A stretch of 64,000 nucleotides of DNA from Spirochaetaceae bacterium (GCA_028821475.1 JAPPGB010000148.1:30340-94339), one strand, 5' to 3'; shown: positions 8,186 to 17,124, counted from the first letter of the stretch. Translations and numbers: made by a program. Notes: generated by a model not told the origin, from the sequence alone.

Positions 8186-8217
8186 GAGCTGGGAAGCTTA
8201 CGCCTCCCAGCTCCCCT
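8186..8217. terminator. Strong hairpin between binding-protein and permease genes
   Basis: An 11-bp perfect stem (GGGAGCTGGGA paired with TCCCAGCTCCC) closes a 10-base loop. It lies 20-50 bases after the stop of the minus-strand binding-protein gene. The run of T follows only on the plus strand, so on the transcribed strand it is a poor intrinsic terminator. An attenuating or mRNA 3'-protecting hairpin, as is common after binding-protein genes, is the likelier role. Confidence 0.55.
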
Positions 8218-8236
8218 TTTCCCTGAGCTAAGCCAC

Positions 8237-10051
8237 TTAATAACCCATTGCTTCCTTCATCTCGGAATCAATCCATACGCGGGCCCATAACTGACCATAA
8301 CGCTGCCCCCAACCGAGCTGGAATTCACCGTTGTAGCCTACGAGCCACGGCTGGTTGACGTTAAACATTGGGACTTTGAAGTACCATACGTAGTAATGGT
8401 TCTTAATAGTGTACGCATCCGCCTCTTTCAGTTGCCTCTGCTGCTCCTCCAAGGTGGTAGCGGCTGCGGCGGCTTCAATCAAGCTGTCAAGATGCGCGTC
8501 CTGTACTCCCGGTATGTTAATCGTTCCTTCCGAGTGACCAAAAGCGCGCATCATCCACATGGGGTCTCCATGATCGAACCCCAACATCGCCGATGACATA
8601 CCTTCGTAGCTATGGTCGCGTGTCATAGCTTGCCAATGAGCAGAGGTGTCGGGGGCTATTGTTACCTCTACATCAACGCCAATAGCAGCCCAGTAGTCGG
8701 CAGCTATTTCTGAAAGGCTTGTGTCCCCTAACGCCGCCCCAAACTGCGTCTGGGTGGTCTTGAATCTAATGCCATCCGCACCGCGCGCGTAGCCAGCCTC
8801 ATCAAGCAGCTTCTCGGCCCCTTCCGGGTCATACCTATAGCCGCTCTTGACCTCTTCGGGCCACTCATCAAATGGCACGAAATGATCCACAGCGCCGTCA
8901 CCTATCACCCCCTGAGGTATCCACTTGGCCCGACCCTTGTAGTAGGCATTGTTGACTGTCTCGAGGTCCTGTGCCATCTGCATTGCCTTGCGCACCCTGA
9001 TGTCGTCAAAGGGCGGCTGACGTACGTTCATGGCAAAAGATGTCCAGTCCGACCGAAATTGGTACGGGTGAAACTTGAGTTCGGGGTTGGTCTTCTGGAG
9101 GCCATCTACTTGGTCGGGTCTTATTTCAGAGCCGCCACTGAAACCCATGTAATCAATCTTACCCGTGCGCATTGCCGAAATACGTGTTGCTTCATCTTCC
9201 ATCATCAGGAGCCTTATCTCGTCAAAATAAGGCAAGCGGTTCTCCGGGAACTTCTCGTCATAGCCCCAGTAGTCAGGATTCTTGGTCCAGCTGACAGAGG
9301 TCGCCTCGACAACATCAGTGATCATATAGGGACCGGTGCCGATCACGTTCCTCCAATCGTTAGCGTCCCCGTGTTCCTCGATTATCTCGGGGGGATATAT
9401 ATAAGGATCATAGTTGTTGAAGATAACCGACAGCACCCCGAGGTATGGCTTCGTCAGCTCAAAAACAACCGTCCAATCGTCGGTAGCCGTTACCGATTCA
9501 ATTGGCAGGCTCTCATATTTTTGGACAGGTCCAAATTCACTCCACTTGCCCAGACCAAAATAGCGGTGCCAGTTGTATTCCACATCCTTGGCAGTTAGCT
9601 CCCGACCGTTCATTGGCTCCGTATCGTGCCAGTGAACGCCCTTGCGGATGTTGAAGATTATCGTTGTGTCGTCGGGCGTTTCCCAGCTTTCCGCCAGCTG
9701 CCCTTTCATGACCCAGAGAGGTACAGCCAGACTAATGTGGTGATGTACGTCCCTATCTATTCCCCAGTCCGCGATGGATAGCCTCTCGACGACACCACCC
9801 ACCGCAGCTAGGCCGCCGGTGGGTGTGGGATAACTGTCAGTGTTTTGACCTGTTTGGTATCGGCTGACCCAGGTGAATGTCCCGCCATACTCTGGCGCGG
9901 GCACCTCCTTACCGGTGGTGGGGTCGGTCACATACTGCTTGTCGGCAGCGGCGCCCGGCTCCTCTTCTGCGCCAGCGGCCCAGAGGCCGGTCGCGCTCAT
10001 TACGAGGACCAACGCAACCGCGAAGGTCCTTGTGAATCGTACAATCTGCAT
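8237..10051 (-). CDS. Family 5 ABC transporter solute-binding protein
   Basis: A 604-residue exported binding protein. The start at 10051 is supported by a GGAG seven bases upstream. A signal peptide (FAVALVLVMSATGLWA) is followed by AGAEEEPG, a spirochaete-like mature end. The SBP_bac_5 fold is indicated by DTTIIFNIRKGVHWHDTEPM at about residue 150, TAKDVEYNWHRYF, and DDIRVRKAMQMAQD in the C-terminal half. It should capture peptides or a similar ligand for the two permeases downstream (8064-6085). The binding protein comes first in the operon, followed by a hairpin, which would give more binding protein than permease. Composition is AT-richer than that of the paralogue at 21037. The signal peptide fits the host while the operon looks imported. 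Confidence 0.92.
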   Translation of the reverse strand: MQIVRFTRTFAVALVLVMSATGLWAAGAEEEPGAAADKQYVTDPTTGKEVPAPEYGGTFTWVSRYQTGQNTDSYPTPTGGLAAVGGVVERLSIADWGIDRDVHHHISLAVPLWVMKGQLAESWETPDDTTIIFNIRKGVHWHDTEPMNGRELTAKDVEYNWHRYFGLGKWSEFGPVQKYESLPIESVTATDDWTVVFELTKPYLGVLSVIFNNYDPYIYPPEIIEEHGDANDWRNVIGTGPYMITDVVEATSVSWTKNPDYWGYDEKFPENRLPYFDEIRLLMMEDEATRISAMRTGKIDYMGFSGGSEIRPDQVDGLQKTNPELKFHPYQFRSDWTSFAMNVRQPPFDDIRVRKAMQMAQDLETVNNAYYKGRAKWIPQGVIGDGAVDHFVPFDEWPEEVKSGYRYDPEGAEKLLDEAGYARGADGIRFKTTQTQFGAALGDTSLSEIAADYWAAIGVDVEVTIAPDTSAHWQAMTRDHSYEGMSSAMLGFDHGDPMWMMRAFGHSEGTINIPGVQDAHLDSLIEAAAAATTLEEQQRQLKEADAYTIKNHYYVWYFKVPMFNVNQPWLVGYNGEFQLGWGQRYGQLWARVWIDSEMKEAMGY

Positions 10052-10111
10052 ACACAACTCCTGTGTCGATCTCTTTTCGCGCCCGCAACGCGGGCGGCCA
10101 GTCTGAGTCAA

Positions 10112-10795
10112 GTCACCAAAAAGCGCGCAGCGTGTGACTCATCCGGGTGCACCCCGGCTCACGCCGCGCGCGCGTGCGGTTCTTTGAGTATCATTCGAGC
10201 CGCCATTTTCTCTCTGTCTACGTCGGGATCTGCGTTACCACGCCACGCGTGGTGGTGGTCTGAGCAGCAGCCAGTCTGAATGGCCGGCAACACTGCGGGT
10301 GTCGTCGGCGGGGATCCGGGACGGCCTGAGTCGCCGGGAAGGGCGTCGGCGGCCTGGCGATCGACCGAGCCGGCGCCACCGATAGCTACGGCGGCGGTGA
10401 AGGCGACGGCGTGCGCGGGGGCACGTACGGGGCGATCAGCCGGAGCGGTTAGTTGTTTCTTAGTTCGACACGAGTTGGGGGTATGATGCACCGGTGGCGC
10501 GAACCGACTACTGCACTGGCGGTGGTTGTGACGCTTCATCGTCATTCCTCGATACCAGCGGGGCACGCTAGCATAGGCGCGGCGCGCCTGTCAACGAACC
10601 GGCGGTCACCGAACGTCGCCGCCAACCGGCCACTGCGCTGACTGTCATCATGGCGCGCGTCATCATCGATCCGTCGAACCCCAGGCTAGGCGAGCTTGCT
10701 ATGGACGCGCCTGAGCACGGGCACGGATTGCGAGGTGGTTGAGCGGGGAATCTGGGCACGGTAGGAACTGGGAAAAAGAAAAGCCCCTCCGGAAG
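10112..10795. other. Gap upstream of the peptide importer, no gene seen
   Basis: About 700 bases without a reading frame that resembles a protein. The left end should contain the promoter of the importer at 10051, which I could not place with confidence. Confidence 0.4.
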
Positions 10796-10804
10796 CTTGC
10801 AAAG

Positions 10805-10880
10805 GTGAGCAGGTTGATCTGCAGCTTCTCTCCGTCGAGGCGCCTGCGGTACAGCCCGGTGGAGATGATGATGCGCGGGG
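10805..10880 (-). pseudogene. Short fragment of a binding-protein gene
   Basis: On the minus strand the frame reads RIIISTGLYRRRLDGEKLQI. RIIISTGLY also occurs in the binding protein at 1-683 (around positions 50-85), and the DNA matches closely there (GGTGGAGATGATGATGCGCG). The fragment is only about 25 codons and has no start. It lies just beyond the 3' end of the intact beta-propeller gene, as the binding protein at 1-683 does for propeller copy 1, so the neighbourhood is shared. Confidence 0.5.
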
Positions 10881-10900
10881 AGGCGCGGGGAGCCGTGCGG

Positions 10901-12079
10901 TTACCGGATCGAGTCGAGTGCCGCGGCGATGTCGAGGAGGTAGAGTTGGCGGCCGCCGGCATGGGCGGAGTCGATGGTGACCAGCCGGCCGCCCGGGTCG
11001 GAGCGCGGGTGCAGGTCGCAGCGCGACTCGTCGCGGTACGCCTCCGGGGCGTGGAAGCCGCCGAGCTCGACGCGGGTGCCGGTGGGCACGTGGTACAGGT
11101 ACAGCTCTTGGGTGCGCGTCCCTTCGCGCGGGTAGGTGTCGTTAAGGATCCAGGCCGGGTCGCTCAGGTAGGTGCAGTGGCCGTTCAGGGTCATGGCGTG
11201 CTTGCCGATCACCTCCACCCGGTCGGTGCGGTCCCGGTAGACGTAGAACGCGCCCTCGTGGGAGGGCTGCCAGGACCACGCCAGGATGGTCTCGGGGTCG
11301 CGCCAGATGAAGTGCGACATGCCGCCGTAGTCGTCCACCACGTGCAGGTCGGAGCCGTCGGCGTTGGCCGTGAACATGCGCGTGCGCATGCCCGGTACGC
11401 CGGGGGTCCGCCAGCGGTGCAGGAAGATGAAGCGCGTGCCGTCGGGGTTGAACAGCAGGTGGTTGAAGTAGTGCTTGGCCCGCGACAGGTCGGCGTGCGG
11501 GTAGGGGACGGCCGCGGCGTCGGCCACCGAGATGATCTGTCGGGTCTCACCGGTGTCCAGGTCGACGATGTGGATGCCGGACTCCTCGGGGGCGAACTGG
11601 TCCGCGTAGGGGTCGGGGATGCCCTCGTAGCCGTAGCCGGGGCGCATGTCGTTGAGCCGGCGGAAGTCGGGGCCGACGGCGCTGCGGCCGTCGGGTGCGA
11701 GCGCGTAGACGGGTGCCGGCACGGTGCGGCTGGCGCCGGTGTCGGTGTCGGTGATGCGCGCCACGTAGCGGTCGCCGGCGCGCTCGTTCCAGATCACCTC
11801 GGTCGCCGATCCGGGCAGCCACTGCAGCATGCAGCCTTGCTGCCAGCACCACGCCGTGGTAGTGCCGAGCGGCAACCACGCGTCGCCGTCCTCGAGGTCG
11901 ATCATGCCGATGCGGATTTCGTCTCCCGGGCGCGGCGCGCGATGCTCGAAATCGCCCGCCATGGCCAGCACGTAGCGCGAGGTAGGGTCAAACTGCAGCT
12001 TGTCGTAGTATCCGAACCAGTGGTACCCGGGCCCCTTCGTGATGGCCCGGATCGGCACCTGCGCCTGCGAATCACCCAT
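10901..12079 (-). CDS. Beta-propeller (PD40/TolB-like) protein, intact copy
   Basis: A 392-residue protein with repeated blades of the WD40-like/PD40 kind: FDPTSRYVLAMAGDFEHR, YALAPDGRSAVG, LLFNPDGTRFIFLHR, MFTANADGSDLHVVDDYGG, and CDLHPRSDPGGRLVTID. It resembles the TolB/oligogalacturonate-lyase propeller superfamily, but I cannot assign a reaction. No signal peptide is visible at the chosen start (MGDSQAQV), so it is probably cytoplasmic. It is the third gene of a HAD, M20, propeller operon, about 110 bases after the peptidase stop. Two 5'-truncated copies of this gene occur at 1138-1745 and 4835-5478. The 3' end after YLLD is different in each copy. Confidence 0.75.
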   Translation of the reverse strand: MGDSQAQVPIRAITKGPGYHWFGYYDKLQFDPTSRYVLAMAGDFEHRAPRPGDEIRIGMIDLEDGDAWLPLGTTTAWCWQQGCMLQWLPGSATEVIWNERAGDRYVARITDTDTGASRTVPAPVYALAPDGRSAVGPDFRRLNDMRPGYGYEGIPDPYADQFAPEESGIHIVDLDTGETRQIISVADAAAVPYPHADLSRAKHYFNHLLFNPDGTRFIFLHRWRTPGVPGMRTRMFTANADGSDLHVVDDYGGMSHFIWRDPETILAWSWQPSHEGAFYVYRDRTDRVEVIGKHAMTLNGHCTYLSDPAWILNDTYPREGTRTQELYLYHVPTGTRVELGGFHAPEAYRDESRCDLHPRSDPGGRLVTIDSAHAGGRQLYLLDIAAALDSIR

Positions 12080-12187
12080 GCGGCACCCTGCCGTCGTCGG
12101 TCCGGTCGTTATCCACCATTGGCCGACAACCTGATACAGCATACCCGCCGCGTCAAGCACTCGCCGGGCCTCGGCACGCTCGGCGGG

Positions 12188-13411
12188 TCAGGACAGGTGC
12201 AGGCGCCGGGAGATGAAGGTGTGCAGGATGCGGTAGTACTGCAGCATCGAGTCGATGTCGATCCACTCGTCGACGCGGTGCACGTTGCCGACCACCGGCC
12301 GGCTGATGATGGCCGGGACGCCTTGCGCGGAGAAGAAGCGCGCGTCGCTGGCGCCGGGGGTGCGCAGTTCCCGCAGCGGAGTGCCGAGCACCTGCTCGGT
12401 GATGGTGCGGAAGTCGGCGTCCACGGTCATGCTGGTGCACTCGGTCACGTTGGGCAGCGACAGCTCCGCGCCGGGGCTGAGGCAGGCCTGCACCTCGCGC
12501 AGCATGGTCGCCACCGTCCACGGTGGCGTGAAGCGTACGTCGACGCCGGCGCGCGCGAACTCGGGCACCCGGTTCACCGACTTGCTCTCCGACTCCAGCG
12601 TGGTGATGGTGGCGGTGGGGTGCCAGTGGTCGGGCCGGTCGGTGGCGAGCGCGTCGAACCGCTCGCGCATCCTGGCCAGGTCGTGCAGCATGCCGTCCAC
12701 CGGGTTGTTGCCGGTCCACGGGTAGGCACCGTGGGTGGAGGCGCCGCGCCACACCACCTCCACGTGCAGCAGGCCCTTCTCCGCCACCACGACGGTGTCG
12801 ATGGAGCCGCCGTCGGGCAGGATGGCCAGGTCGCAGGACAGCCCCTGGTCCAGGAGGTAGCGGGTGCCGTGCTGGCTGCCGCGCTCCTCGTCGGCCGTGA
12901 TCACCAGGCCGAGCCGCACCTCCGGATGGCGGCTCACCAACTCCCCGAATAGCGACACCATGATCGCCAACGACCCTTTCATGTCACCGGCGCCCGGGCC
13001 GTAGATGCGCCCGTCGCGCACCCGCGCCCGATAGTGGCGCCGCGAGCCGTGGTCGACCACGTCGACGTGCCCCACCAGCAGGATCGACGGTGTCTCGACC
13101 GCCGCCGGCATCACCACCAGCGACGGTACGCCCTCGCACAGATGTTCGTCGATGCGCACGCCGGCGAGCGGCCCCAGGCGGCCGCGCAGCAGTTCCAGGC
13201 CGCGCTCAATCGCCGACGGATGCGCCGCCGAGCTCGGCACGTGCACCAGCGCGCGGGTCAGGTCAATCAGATCCGGACGCATCTGCGGATGCAGATCCGG
13301 ATGCATCTGCGTATGCAGATCCGTACGCATATGCGCGCGCAGGTCCGTGCGGACATCCGTGCGGACTTCCGTGCGCAGTTCGCCGTTCTCCGTGCTGCGG
13401 TTGGAGGCCAT
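12188..13411 (-). CDS. M20 family metallopeptidase (ArgE/DapE-like)
   Basis: About 407 residues from MASNRSTENG. A GTG at 13489, overlapping the upstream HAD gene, is a second candidate start. The co-catalytic metal site is clear: ILLVGHVDVVDHG (His and Asp), GAGDMKGSLAIM (bridging Asp), VITADEERGS (catalytic Glu pair), and VHRVDEWIDID near the C-terminus. The dimerisation domain lies between. It should hydrolyse an amide bond in a small N-acyl amino acid or peptide. Between the start and the conserved domain lies an unusual stretch of in-frame short repeats (REV, RTDV, RTDL, HPDL, MRPDL) that is absent from the decayed copy at 1762-2361. It is flanked by HAD and propeller genes in one operon. 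Confidence 0.85.
   Translation of the reverse strand: MASNRSTENGELRTEVRTDVRTDLRAHMRTDLHTQMHPDLHPQMRPDLIDLTRALVHVPSSAAHPSAIERGLELLRGRLGPLAGVRIDEHLCEGVPSLVVMPAAVETPSILLVGHVDVVDHGSRRHYRARVRDGRIYGPGAGDMKGSLAIMVSLFGELVSRHPEVRLGLVITADEERGSQHGTRYLLDQGLSCDLAILPDGGSIDTVVVAEKGLLHVEVVWRGASTHGAYPWTGNNPVDGMLHDLARMRERFDALATDRPDHWHPTATITTLESESKSVNRVPEFARAGVDVRFTPPWTVATMLREVQACLSPGAELSLPNVTECTSMTVDADFRTITEQVLGTPLRELRTPGASDARFFSAQGVPAIISRPVVGNVHRVDEWIDIDSMLQYYRILHTFISRRLHLS
13268..13378. repeat. In-frame short tandem repeats in the M20 gene
   Basis: Imperfect units of about 12-15 bases (variants of GATCCGGATGCATCTGC and GTGCGGACATCC) are repeated about eight times. They add roughly 26-30 codons with the pattern R-T-D-L/V or H-P-D-L-H-P-Q-M. 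At the same point the decayed copy has a single unit (GGAAGTCCGCTCGGATCTGATT), so the array expanded in this copy while keeping the frame. Confidence 0.7.
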
Positions 13412-13478
13412 GGCCGGCGCCGGTTCAGCCGCGTCCCGCGGTCGCGGCGCCTTCGCCGGAGACGGCGCCGGCACCGGT

Positions 13479-14252
13479 TCAGGCACCACCCGCGCCGGCG
13501 GCGCCCGCCGCCCCGGCTCCGGTGTAGCGTCCGCCGCCGCCGTCCCAGCGCACCAGCACCGGTTCCAGGTCGGCGAGCGAACGCAAGTCCGGCTGCGTCC
13601 CGTCGGCGTCGGCGCCGGTGCGGTCGATCAGCAGCGGCGTGATGCCGGCCCGCCGCGCGCCGTACACGTCCCAGCGCGGGTCGTCGCCGACGAACACGCA
13701 CTCCTCGGGGCGGCAGGCGAAGTGGTGCAGTGCGGCGCGGAACAGCGGGCGGGCCGGCTTGCGCCACCCCACCTCGCCGCAGAACAGGGCAAGGTCGCAG
13801 CGCGCCGCCAGTCCGTGCCGCGCCAGTTCCTCGTGCCACGCCCACGGCGGCGTGCCCCACGGCGCATTGGACAGGATGCCGATCCGGTAGCCGCGTCGCC
13901 GCCACGAGGACAGCGCGTCGAGCGTATCGTCGTAGCGGCGCGCGGTGGCAAAGATGGGTCCCATGAACGCGCGGCTCATGACGCGCATGACGTCACTGTC
14001 GGCACCGCCGCGCAGCCGGAAGATGCGCGCCAAGCGCCGGTGCAGCGGGCGCACCCGGTAGTTGCGCGCGGTGTAGTTTTCCTCTGCCACCCGGAGCGTC
14101 ACTTCGGCGCCGGGAGGAACCGGGTGGCCGGCCCCGCTGAGCGCCCGCCCGGCCAGGCGGATCGACTCCCGCAGGACCGGCGTGAACCCGCCGGGCCGAA
14201 AGTACTCGACCAGGGTATTGCCAAGATCGAACAGCAGAACCGATTTGCGCAT
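13479..14252 (-). CDS. HAD superfamily hydrolase
   Basis: A 257-residue protein starting MRKSVLLFDLGNTLVEYF. The nucleophile motif DLGNT (D-x-G-x-T) is at residues 9-13, motif II is ILSNAPWG at about residue 130, motif III Lys is GWRKPARP, and motif IV is VFVGDDPRWDVYGARRAG. Together these define a phosphatase-type HAD enzyme with a C1 cap. The substrate is unknown. It leads the operon with the M20 peptidase and propeller protein. A decayed C-terminal copy lies at 2430-2662. The C-terminus is a glycine/alanine-rich tail that overlaps the possible GTG start of the peptidase. Confidence 0.88.
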   Translation of the reverse strand: MRKSVLLFDLGNTLVEYFRPGGFTPVLRESIRLAGRALSGAGHPVPPGAEVTLRVAEENYTARNYRVRPLHRRLARIFRLRGGADSDVMRVMSRAFMGPIFATARRYDDTLDALSSWRRRGYRIGILSNAPWGTPPWAWHEELARHGLAARCDLALFCGEVGWRKPARPLFRAALHHFACRPEECVFVGDDPRWDVYGARRAGITPLLIDRTGADADGTQPDLRSLADLEPVLVRWDGGGGRYTGAGAAGAAGAGGA

Positions 14253-14469
14253 TGAGTGCCCGACTGTACGCGATGGTGCCGAGGTCAAGCAACGCATTTC
14301 GAATCGGAGCAACCGGAGCAGTTCCTCTCGCGCTGCCGTGCGCCATCGGGCTGCCGTGCGCCATCGGGCTGGCCTGATCCCCCGCCCGCGCGCGGCTGCG
14401 CCGGACCGTGCCGTACGGCGGCGGCCAATTTCGGTTGCCGGCGTCGACACCTCTCGCTACATTCCCGCG

Positions 14470-15267
14470 ATGCGGCCGCGGCTCTACGGGCACATTGTCA
14501 AGACGCGATTCCTGTCGAGCCTCGAGTATCGCACGGAGGTGGCGTTCCTCGTTCTGACCAGCTTCGTCGTGGTGGTCGGCATGTCGTTCCTGTGGAAGGC
14601 GCTGTACGGCGACCAGGAGGCCGCGCGCGCGGTAACCCTGGGCCAGATGCTGGTGTACCTGATCGCCGCCCAGACGATGAATCAACTGCTCTTCTCCGAT
14701 CTGCCCGAGCAGATCAACGAGCGCATCTACAACGGCAGCATCAGCATCGACCTGATCCGCCCGATGCACCTGTGGGCGGCGTGGGTGGCCGACGACCTGG
14801 GCGCGGCGGTGAGCCGGCTGCTCATCCGGGGCGTGCCGCTGGTCGTGGTGGCGTCGCTGCTGATTGCCGTCCCGCTGCCGGCGAGCGGGCCGCTGTTCCT
14901 GTGGTTCCTGCTCAGTCTCGGTTTCAGCTACGTGCTGATGACGTCGATCAGCTACATGGTCGGGCTCACCTCCATCTGGTACATGGACTTCGGCAACTTC
15001 GGCCTGGTCGTGCGCGCTACGGTCGTGTTCCTGTCCGGCAGCGTGGTGCCGATCTGGTTCTTTCCCGAATGGTTCCAACGGGTCTCGTCGTTCCTGCCGT
15101 TCATCTATATCTACCAGTTCCCGCTCGGCATCTACATCGGCAAGTACGCGGGCACGGAGATTCTCGAAGGTCTCGCGACGCAGCTCCTGTGGATTGCCGT
15201 GGGCGTGCTCTGTGCCGCCATGATGTGGAACCTGGTCAAGAAGAAGATCGTGGTGCAGGGGGGATGA
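14470..15267 (+). CDS. ABC-2 type exporter permease 1
   Basis: A 265-residue integral membrane protein with about six hydrophobic helices (for example VAFLVLTSFVVVVGMSFLW and LFLWFLLSLGFSYVL). LEYRTEVAFLVLTSF and NGSISIDLIRPMH are typical of the DUF990/ABC2_membrane_6 family of exporter permeases. It should form the membrane channel with the following gene and be driven by the ATPase at 16091. The start MRPRLYGHIVKTRF is the first Met before the family core. Its stop overlaps the next gene in an ATGA, so the two are translationally coupled. The cargo (lipid, drug or polysaccharide) cannot be read. Confidence 0.85.
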   Translation: MRPRLYGHIVKTRFLSSLEYRTEVAFLVLTSFVVVVGMSFLWKALYGDQEAARAVTLGQMLVYLIAAQTMNQLLFSDLPEQINERIYNGSISIDLIRPMHLWAAWVADDLGAAVSRLLIRGVPLVVVASLLIAVPLPASGPLFLWFLLSLGFSYVLMTSISYMVGLTSIWYMDFGNFGLVVRATVVFLSGSVVPIWFFPEWFQRVSSFLPFIYIYQFPLGIYIGKYAGTEILEGLATQLLWIAVGVLCAAMMWNLVKKKIVVQGG

Positions 15268-16079
15268 TGAGCACCCTCGCCCGCCACCTCCGCGTCAGCC
15301 TGTTCTATACCAAGCTGTCGTTGATCCGCCTCATCGAGTATCCGGTCTACCTGCAGAACATCTTCCTGATGAATCTGACCACCGCCGTAACCGGCTTCTT
15401 CGTGATCCGGGTGATGTTCACGGAATTCCAGGCGATCGGCGAGTGGAGCGTCGCCGAGGTGTCGTTCCTGTACAGCTTCAATCTCATGACCCATGGCATC
15501 GTGCTGGTGGTGGCGCAACCGATCTGGTACATGGGCCGCGTTATCTTGCGCGGCGATTTCGACCTGCTGCTGGTGCGCCCCCTGGACACGCTGTGGCTGC
15601 ACGTCTCGCGCGGGGTCAACTACATGGACCTGGCCAACCCGATCCTGGCGCTGGTGATGATCATCTACAGCCTGGCCGAGATGGGCTTCACTGCCACGGC
15701 GGGCAACGTGACCGGCCTGGTGCTGCTCCTGGTGCTGTGCAGCATCATCCGCGGCGCGCTCTACCTGGTCGGCTCGACTACCTGCTTCTGGTGGCGCAAT
15801 CGCGAGTCCCTCAAGGAGTTCTCGGCGTCGCTGATGAACGACATCGGGCGCTACCCGCTGACCGTCTACCCGTGGGTGATGCAGTTCATCCTCACGTTCC
15901 TCATACCAACCGGCTTCGTCGCCTTCTACCCGGCGTCGGCGGTGCTGGGTATCGAGGACGGCCTGGTTGCCGGCGCCGGGGTGTTCGTCGCCATGGCGAT
16001 CATGGCCGCGGTACTCACCGTGGGGTCCTACCTGTTTTTCCGCCTCGGGCTCCGGTACTACGAGAGCGCCGGGCATTAG
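15264..16079 (+). CDS. ABC-2 type exporter permease 2
   Basis: A 271-residue membrane protein. The first ATG (15264) lies within the ATGA overlap with the preceding gene and follows an AGGGGGG ribosome site. A second ATG is adjacent. About six helices are visible. RPLDTLWLHVSRG occupies the position equivalent to the DLIRPMHLW block of permease 1, as expected for a heterodimeric DUF990-type pair. The gene lies 11 bases before the ATPase gene, completing a three-gene exporter operon. Confidence 0.85.
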   Translation: MMSTLARHLRVSLFYTKLSLIRLIEYPVYLQNIFLMNLTTAVTGFFVIRVMFTEFQAIGEWSVAEVSFLYSFNLMTHGIVLVVAQPIWYMGRVILRGDFDLLLVRPLDTLWLHVSRGVNYMDLANPILALVMIIYSLAEMGFTATAGNVTGLVLLLVLCSIIRGALYLVGSTTCFWWRNRESLKEFSASLMNDIGRYPLTVYPWVMQFILTFLIPTGFVAFYPASAVLGIEDGLVAGAGVFVAMAIMAAVLTVGSYLFFRLGLRYYESAGH

Positions 16080-16090
16080 CGAGCAGCCGA

Positions 16091-17098
16091 ATGAGCATCA
16101 TCGAGACAAGGCGCATCTCCAAGACCTTCAAGGTCAACCAGAAGAAGAAAGGCCTGGCTGGAGCGGTGAAAGGGATGCTGTTCCCTGACATTCGCTCCAT
16201 CGAGGCGGTCAAGGACGTATCGTTCAGCGTCGAGCAGGGCGAGATCATCGGCTACATCGGTCCGAACGGCTCCGGCAAGAGCACCACCATCAAGATGCTG
16301 TGCGGCATCCTGCATCCCACGGCGGGCTCGGTCGCGGTCAACGGTCTGGAGTTGCCCAGGAAGCGGCGCGAGCTGGCGAAGGACATCGGGGTGGTGTTCG
16401 GGCAGCGCAGCCAACTGTACTGGGACATCCGGCTGGGGGAGACGTTCGAGCTGCTCAAGCGCATGTACGACATCAGCGACGCCGATTACGCCGAGCGCAT
16501 GGGCGTCTTCGACGAGCTGCTCGACATCGGCGAGATCGTCGACCAGCCGGTGCGCCAGCTTTCGCTCGGCCAGAGCATGCGCGGCAACCTGGTGGGCGCG
16601 TTCCTGCACGCCCCCAAGCTGCTGTTCCTGGACGAACCGACCATCGGTCTCGACATCGTCGGCAAGAAGAAGATCCAGACCTTCATCCGGGAGATGAACC
16701 GCGCCTACCGCACGACCGTGGTCCTGACCACCCACGACCTGTCCGACATCGAGAAGCTGTGCGAGCGCATCATCGTCATCAACCACGGCCGCATCGTGGA
16801 GGACGACCGGCTCGCGAACATTACCCGCAAGCTCGCTCCCTACAAGCTGGTCTACGTGCTGACCGATGACGCCGTTCCGCGCATCGACATTCCCGGTTGC
16901 CGGCTGCGGTCGGCGGATGACAGCAGGATCTGCCTCGAGTTCGACCACCATCAGCACGACTCGGTCGAGCTCATCGCGCAGCTCTCGCGTCTCATGCGGA
17001 TCAACGACTTCAGCATCGTCGACCCGGACATCGAGGAGGTGATCGAGACCTACTACGGAGCACCACCGGCGGATCGGGCCGACGATGCGGGTTCGTAG
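16091..17098 (+). CDS. ABC exporter ATP-binding protein
   Basis: A 335-residue ATPase of the ABC-2 (CcmA/DrrA-like) group. Walker A is GPNGSGKST at about residues 58-66, the Q-loop region reads VVFGQRSQL, the signature motif is LSLGQSMRG, Walker B is LLFLDEPTIGLD, and the switch His is in TTHDLSDIE. The C-terminal ~90 residues form an accessory domain seen in exporter ATPases. It powers the two permeases encoded immediately upstream. It is the only transport ATPase in the window, although three importers lack their own. Confidence 0.93.
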   Translation: MSIIETRRISKTFKVNQKKKGLAGAVKGMLFPDIRSIEAVKDVSFSVEQGEIIGYIGPNGSGKSTTIKMLCGILHPTAGSVAVNGLELPRKRRELAKDIGVVFGQRSQLYWDIRLGETFELLKRMYDISDADYAERMGVFDELLDIGEIVDQPVRQLSLGQSMRGNLVGAFLHAPKLLFLDEPTIGLDIVGKKKIQTFIREMNRAYRTTVVLTTHDLSDIEKLCERIIVINHGRIVEDDRLANITRKLAPYKLVYVLTDDAVPRIDIPGCRLRSADDSRICLEFDHHQHDSVELIAQLSRLMRINDFSIVDPDIEEVIETYYGAPPADRADDAGS

Positions 17099-17124
17099 AG
17101 GGTCGGGGCTGCGGGCCGCGGGAG

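Noticed and set aside
8161..8222. Intrinsic terminator reading along the plus strand
   Set aside because: The T-tract is on the plus strand, but no plus-strand gene ends there; both flanking genes are on the minus strand.
10739..12952. 737-codon plus-strand frame across the propeller and M20 genes
   Set aside because: Antisense to two recognised genes, low-complexity composition, and similar shadows appear over the truncated propeller copies.
13268..13378. Candidate CRISPR or satellite array
   Set aside because: Units are only about 12-15 bases, have no spacers, and lie in frame inside a peptidase gene.
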